Source: Stercorarius parasiticus (lineage: Eukaryota > Chordata > Aves > Charadriiformes > Stercorariidae). Taken from it: a stretch of 64,000 nt of DNA. Shown here piece after piece: positions 61,801 to 64,000 of the stretch (its first letter is position 1; every line of letters starts with the position of its first letter). The notes below the pieces were generated by a model. The model was not told the DNA's origin and searched no databases. It worked only from the letters and a program-made list of their open reading frames with translations. The position numbers were made by a program, and so were the translations under genes. Location: contig VWZL01000904.1 of the NCBI GenBank assembly GCA_013396915.1, forward strand, positions 451,892-515,891, written 5' to 3'.

Positions 61801-62833
61801 AACGGCACTCAAAAATATGCACAAAAAAACCAAATGGATGTTTAAGTTATTTTTCTAATAGAGGTATACTGGTTAATTCCTTAGGTGCCTAACATCTCTA
61901 TATGCCTCAACTTCTGCGTTTGGGGACTAAGCAATCATCCAAGTATTAACCTTGTTGAGTCTTGCCTTTATCGCCATCCAGGCATAATTTTCAAATCACT
62001 TACTCTGTGAGATCCAAGAGTAAGCAGAGGATGAAGTTCTTGGGGGCCAAATGATTTGAACTTCACTACACCAGGCAGTAAAGAGAACAGGACACACACA
62101 GAACATTGGGATGACCTGCAGGGACATGACCCCAGGTTCTTCTACCTTTCCAGAGTACCAGAACTACCCACGCAAAGAGACATTCAAGGATAAGACTCAG
62201 TCTCTCCAGCTGAAATGGATGTACTGTGTAAAACCAAATTTTCATTGGAGCAAGCACTTGAATGCAATTCCCGCTCGCACTTGACTGATGCTGCAAAGCA
62301 CTCCATTCTTACTCTAATTTTCCTCCCCTCTTTTTCATTCAGTCTTTAAATTGACACTGGTTTGGTGAGATTTAAACAGCAAAATGTGTAACTGGACAGA
62401 AATACTTTTTAATAGCTCACACTGGCTTAAACAGCTCTCCTTGCCACTAAAACAACTGCCACAAACCTGTGTCTCTTCAAAATGGTTCAGTTACCAACTC
62501 CAGCTTACTGTGTAGTATAAAAAGTTGTAGTGGAATAATTAAAGCATTGAAAAGTGGGAAGGGGTCTATTTAAAATAGCACTGCTTTTGAAAGAAATAAT
62601 TAAACTATACCTTAAAACAAATTCTATCTTCTGAGGCCTACTATTAGGCACTAGTTGGTTTGATGACATTAATACTATGAACAAAGATGCTGCGCAGATA
62701 TGAAAAAAATAAAACAAAAGCAAACAAGTCAATAAACAAACCTGTTTCCTGTGAATTCTTGATCACAGAACATACACATACTATGAAAACTTGTGTCGTA
62801 TCTCTCCCGCTGTTGCTGTTCTAGAATTTCTCT
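46640..62833 (-). CDS. ZNF277: ZNF277, C2H2 zinc finger protein 277 (3' eight coding exons; 5' part outside window)
   Basis: Eight minus-strand exons join into 303 codons plus TGA: 62833-62742, 61343-61233, 58012-57880, 51019-50952, 49310-49214, 48712-48670, 48048-47874 and 46832-46640. Every intron starts GT and ends AG, and all phases agree, so the 912 bases read without a break. The product closely resembles mammalian ZNF277, as I remember that sequence, from the REILEQQQ coiled region to the C-terminus. Four C2H2 fingers are visible (CMFC..HMAREH, CLYC..HMRKKQH, CLFC..HMQKSH, CYNC..HMEETKH). The family also has an N-terminal finger, whose exons would lie beyond 64000. Known of the family: a nuclear protein reported to work with Polycomb PRC1 at Ink4a/Arf and to bind ribosomal protein uS5. 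The last exon encodes an acidic tail that runs about 12 residues past the human end. No frameshift or lost zinc ligand is seen, so the gene looks intact. Confidence 0.95.
46833..47873 (-). other. ZNF277 intron (last)
   Basis: This is unique-looking intron sequence with no other gene. Around 46950-47210 there are faint signs of an old interspersed repeat that I cannot classify. The open frames crossing 47415-47888 have no recognisable protein similarity. Confidence 0.8.
47874..48048 (-). CDS. ZNF277: ZNF277 coding exon: last C2H2 finger
   Basis: This 175-base exon encodes [16 protein letters not shown], nearly identical to the human protein. It then encodes the last finger, CYNC-X12-H-X5-H with helix HMEETKH, and PPRSTWDQP. 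The acceptor CTCTCCCAG and donor GTAAGGG are good matches. Confidence 0.95.
48349..48375. repeat. (TTTTTA)n hexamer microsatellite
   Basis: There are about four units of ATTTTT in the intron between 48049 and 48669 (antisense reading TAAAAA). It lies in an otherwise ordinary intron. Confidence 0.85.
48670..48712 (-). CDS. ZNF277: ZNF277 micro-exon completing the split finger
   Basis: This exon is only 43 bases, the shortest in the gene. It encodes [14 protein letters not shown], which supplies the second histidine of the CLFC finger. The acceptor TCCTACAG follows a long pyrimidine tract and the donor is GTGAGTAAG. Phase agrees on both sides. Confidence 0.93.
49214..49310 (-). CDS. ZNF277: ZNF277 coding exon: first part of third visible finger
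   Basis: This 97-base exon encodes the DWSDWEEHP motif and a finger beginning CLFC, and ends HMQ. The second histidine of this finger lies in the next exon, so the finger is split by the intron. The acceptor is CTTAAG, weaker than its neighbours but required by phase; the donor is GTAAGAC. Confidence 0.92.
49548..49598. repeat. Clustered inverted repeats (CAGTAAGACAGGCA)
   Basis: CAGTAAGACAGGCA (49548-49561) pairs with TGCCTGTCTTGCTG (49571-49584) with one mismatch over 14 bases and a 9-base loop. A third copy, CAGACAGGCAGT, follows at 49587. The second arm could therefore pair with either neighbour. Confidence 0.88.
50070..50573 (+). mobile_element. CR1 LINE 3' fragment with intact ORF2 C-terminus
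   Basis: This plus-strand CR1 encodes an uninterrupted ORF2 C-terminus of about 110 residues ([20 protein letters not shown] to [16 protein letters not shown]). A stop and a short 3' UTR follow, ending in tandem ATTCTATG repeats. The clean frame suggests a fairly young copy. It is 5'-truncated and lies antisense in a ZNF277 intron. The left border is approximate. Confidence 0.93.
50952..51019 (-). CDS. ZNF277: ZNF277 coding exon: acidic linker
   Basis: This 68-base exon encodes [18 protein letters not shown] and a few acidic residues. It matches the equivalent human linker at most positions. The acceptor CTCCTCAG is preceded by a pyrimidine-rich tract and the donor is GTAAGAG. It ends two bases into a Glu codon. 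Confidence 0.92.
51020..57879 (-). other. ZNF277 large intron
   Basis: This is the longest intron contained in the window, about 6.9 kb and AT-rich. I recognise no exon, no young CR1 and no RNA gene in it. The one notable structure is a perfect 13-base inverted repeat at 57108-57145. Scattered A-rich and T-rich runs occur. Confidence 0.75.
57108..57145. repeat. Perfect 13-base inverted repeat
   Basis: TTACTCTAATAAG (57108-57120) and CTTATTAGAGTAA (57133-57145) are exact reverse complements with a 12-base loop. It lies in the large ZNF277 intron. Confidence 0.92.
57880..58012 (-). CDS. ZNF277: ZNF277 coding exon: U1-like C2H2 finger
   Basis: This 133-base exon encodes a complete C2H2 finger, CLYC-X12-H-X5-H. 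It continues into the basic [11 protein letters not shown] segment and YIINYL. The long X5 spacing between the histidines is typical of U1/matrin-like RNA- or protein-binding fingers. The acceptor is TATCTCAG, the donor is GTAAGTGG, and the exon ends at a codon boundary. Confidence 0.95.
58140..58163. repeat. 12-base tandem duplication
   Basis: GAAAGTTTATTT occurs twice in a row, directly before the palindrome at 58163. Confidence 0.88.
58163..58185. repeat. 23-base palindrome
   Basis: TGATCTAAGAT, a single central A, and ATCTTAGATCA form an essentially perfect palindrome with 11-base arms. It follows immediately after a 12-base tandem duplication. Confidence 0.92.
58583..58727. repeat. Degenerate AT/CA-rich microsatellite
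   Basis: These are mixed runs of CATA, CACA and TATA with interruptions. It is a typical alternating purine-pyrimidine microsatellite within a ZNF277 intron. Confidence 0.9.
61233..61343 (-). CDS. ZNF277: ZNF277 coding exon: second half of first visible finger and linker
   Basis: This 111-base exon completes the split Arg codon and encodes the HMAREH zinc-binding helix of the finger begun upstream. It continues into the conserved linker around [12 protein letters not shown] and ends two bases into an Asn codon before GTAAGT. The acceptor is TTTTGTAG. Confidence 0.94.
61344..62741 (-). other. ZNF277 intron
   Basis: This intron is about 1.4 kb of AT-rich unique sequence. I see no repeat, exon or RNA gene in it. 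Confidence 0.8.
62742..62833 (-). CDS. ZNF277: ZNF277 coding exon: coiled segment and start of a C2H2 finger
   Basis: This 92-base exon starts at a codon boundary after a TTTTCATAG acceptor and ends with two bases of an Arg codon before a GTTTG donor. It encodes a Glu/Gln-rich helix ([11 protein letters not shown]) and the CMFC knuckle of the first finger in the window. It is the most upstream exon I can find, and the intron before it runs to the window edge. Confidence 0.93.
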
Positions 62834-63499
62834 CTATGAAAAGAAACAGACACAGTTACTCTGACAAAAAATAACAATCATTCCATCACATAAGCTTATT
62901 ATACCTCTTTATCCTTACTGGTAACAATCAACATACAAAATTAAAATGTGCTGCTGACACAAACAAGAAGTTAGGATGTTTTGGGGGTGGGTTCTCACAA
63001 AAATTGCAAGTTTTTTCAAAGGCAGTATGTGCTCCAGCTGCGTTGCATTAAAATTCTCCTAGTATTATACAAGGTGCATGGAAAGAAATACAATCCACAG
63101 TGAAATTTAACACATCTATTTAAATGATTCTGTATATAACAGAAATTGTATATTGTTTCTTTTTAGGTTCAGATTTACCTCTAGTATCAGTGAGCAAGTT
63201 TACGGGTAACCATATAATGACCAGTGGAATGATAAACTCAATTTTACATGTCTAATTGCAAGCAATCTAGAAGTTTTTCATAATACGGGACCGATGACAA
63301 GAGCCCTGGCAGTTTCTGCAAGGACCTATGGCACATAATAAAATCAGGGAAAAGGAGAAGCTGATTGTCTTTACCACTGTTCTGTGTAGAGCAAGAGGCT
63401 AAGCTAGACACTTTACAACATTTGACCATAATTTTCCTAACAACAACAAAATCAAGCAGCAGGCGATTTTCTCTGGTGCTGTAACAGCATCAGTGTAGT
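62834..63499 (-). other. ZNF277 intron, partial
   Basis: This is the start of the intron upstream of the first visible exon. It contains no recognisable exon. It runs into a CR1 copy at 63500 that continues past the window edge. Confidence 0.75.
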
Positions 63500-64000
63500 T
63501 ATACCACAGAATAGTTTGGGTTCGAAGGGACCTTAAAAGGTCATCAAGTCCAACACCCCTGTAGTAAGCAGGGACATCTTCAACTAGATCAGGTTGCTCA
63601 GAGCCCCCTCCAACCTGACCTTGAATGTTTCCGGGCATGGGGCATCTACCACTTCTCTGGGAAGCCTGTTCCAGTGTTTCACCACCCTCATTGTAAAAAA
63701 TGCCTTCCTTATATCTAGTCTAAATCTTCCCTCTTTTAGTTTAAAGTCATTACCCCTTGTCCTATCACAACAGGCTCTGCTAAAAAGTTTGTACCTAATA
63801 AGGTCTCCCCGGAGCCTTCTCCAGGCTGAACAACCCCAAACCTCTTAGCCCTTTCCTAACAGGAGAGGTGCTCCAGCCCTCTGATTAATTTTTGTGGCTC
63901 TCCTCTGGACCCACTCCAACAGGTCCGTGTCTTTCGTGTGCTGAGGGCTCCAGAGCTGGATGCAGTACTCCAGGTGGGGTCTCACCAGAGCGGAGCAGAG
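63500..64000 (-). mobile_element. CR1 LINE 3' portion, cut by window edge
   Basis: This is a minus-strand CR1. It starts (3' end) at CAGAATAGTTTGGGTTCGAA and runs through the CR1 3' UTR. It continues into the ORF2 C-terminus, where the plus strand near 63800 reads as the complement of the GDLI and LEKA-like segment. It continues to CCAGGTGGGGTCTCACCAG at the edge. Substitutions suggest an older copy than the one at 50070. It lies in the same orientation as ZNF277, in an upstream intron. Confidence 0.92.

Noticed and set aside
1..64000. tRNA, rRNA, CRISPR array, bacterial operon or insertion sequence
   Set aside because: No cloverleaf with A and B boxes, no rRNA motif, no regularly spaced repeat array and no transposase was found. 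The window is ordinary vertebrate nuclear DNA.

Overview
The window is vertebrate nuclear DNA, almost certainly from a bird. The main interspersed repeats are CR1 LINE copies ending in the avian-style ATTCTATG tandem 3' tail. There is also a degraded LTR of the common avian ERVL type. Long stretches are single-copy and the one clear gene is split into short exons with GT/AG splice sites. It is not bacterial: the longest unexplained ORF is 337 codons, and most ORFs are chance.

Layout. Positions 1 to about 260 are the truncated edge of a CpG island with a GC box. By conserved vertebrate synteny (DOCK4, ZNF277, IFRD1) this may be the 5' end of IFRD1, transcribed leftward out of the window; that is inference. 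From about 260 to 46.47 kb I find no convincing protein-coding exon. This 46 kb gap holds an ERVL-type solo LTR (2.92-3.58 kb), an old CR1 (about 6.87-7.56 kb), CR1 copies at 15.94, 20.03 and 35.90 kb, a MIR-like fragment (about 39.9 kb), several small tandem and inverted repeats, and an unexplained long ORF (18.3-19.3 kb).

From 46.49 kb to the right edge lies the 3' part of ZNF277 on the minus strand. Eight coding exons (62833 down to 46640) join with fully consistent phases into 303 codons plus a stop. They encode four C2H2 zinc fingers and an acidic C-terminal tail. An AATAAA poly(A) signal sits about 140 bases after the stop. The first exons, including the N-terminal finger, lie beyond position 64000. 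ZNF277 introns hold two CR1 copies, an AT/CA microsatellite and several palindromes.

I did not find a new multi-gene system. The observations most worth a second look are the long ORF at 18.3-19.3 kb, a CR1 whose internal deletion falls on the window's only N (20382), an avian C-terminal extension of ZNF277, and several perfect inverted repeats not explained by the annotated repeats.
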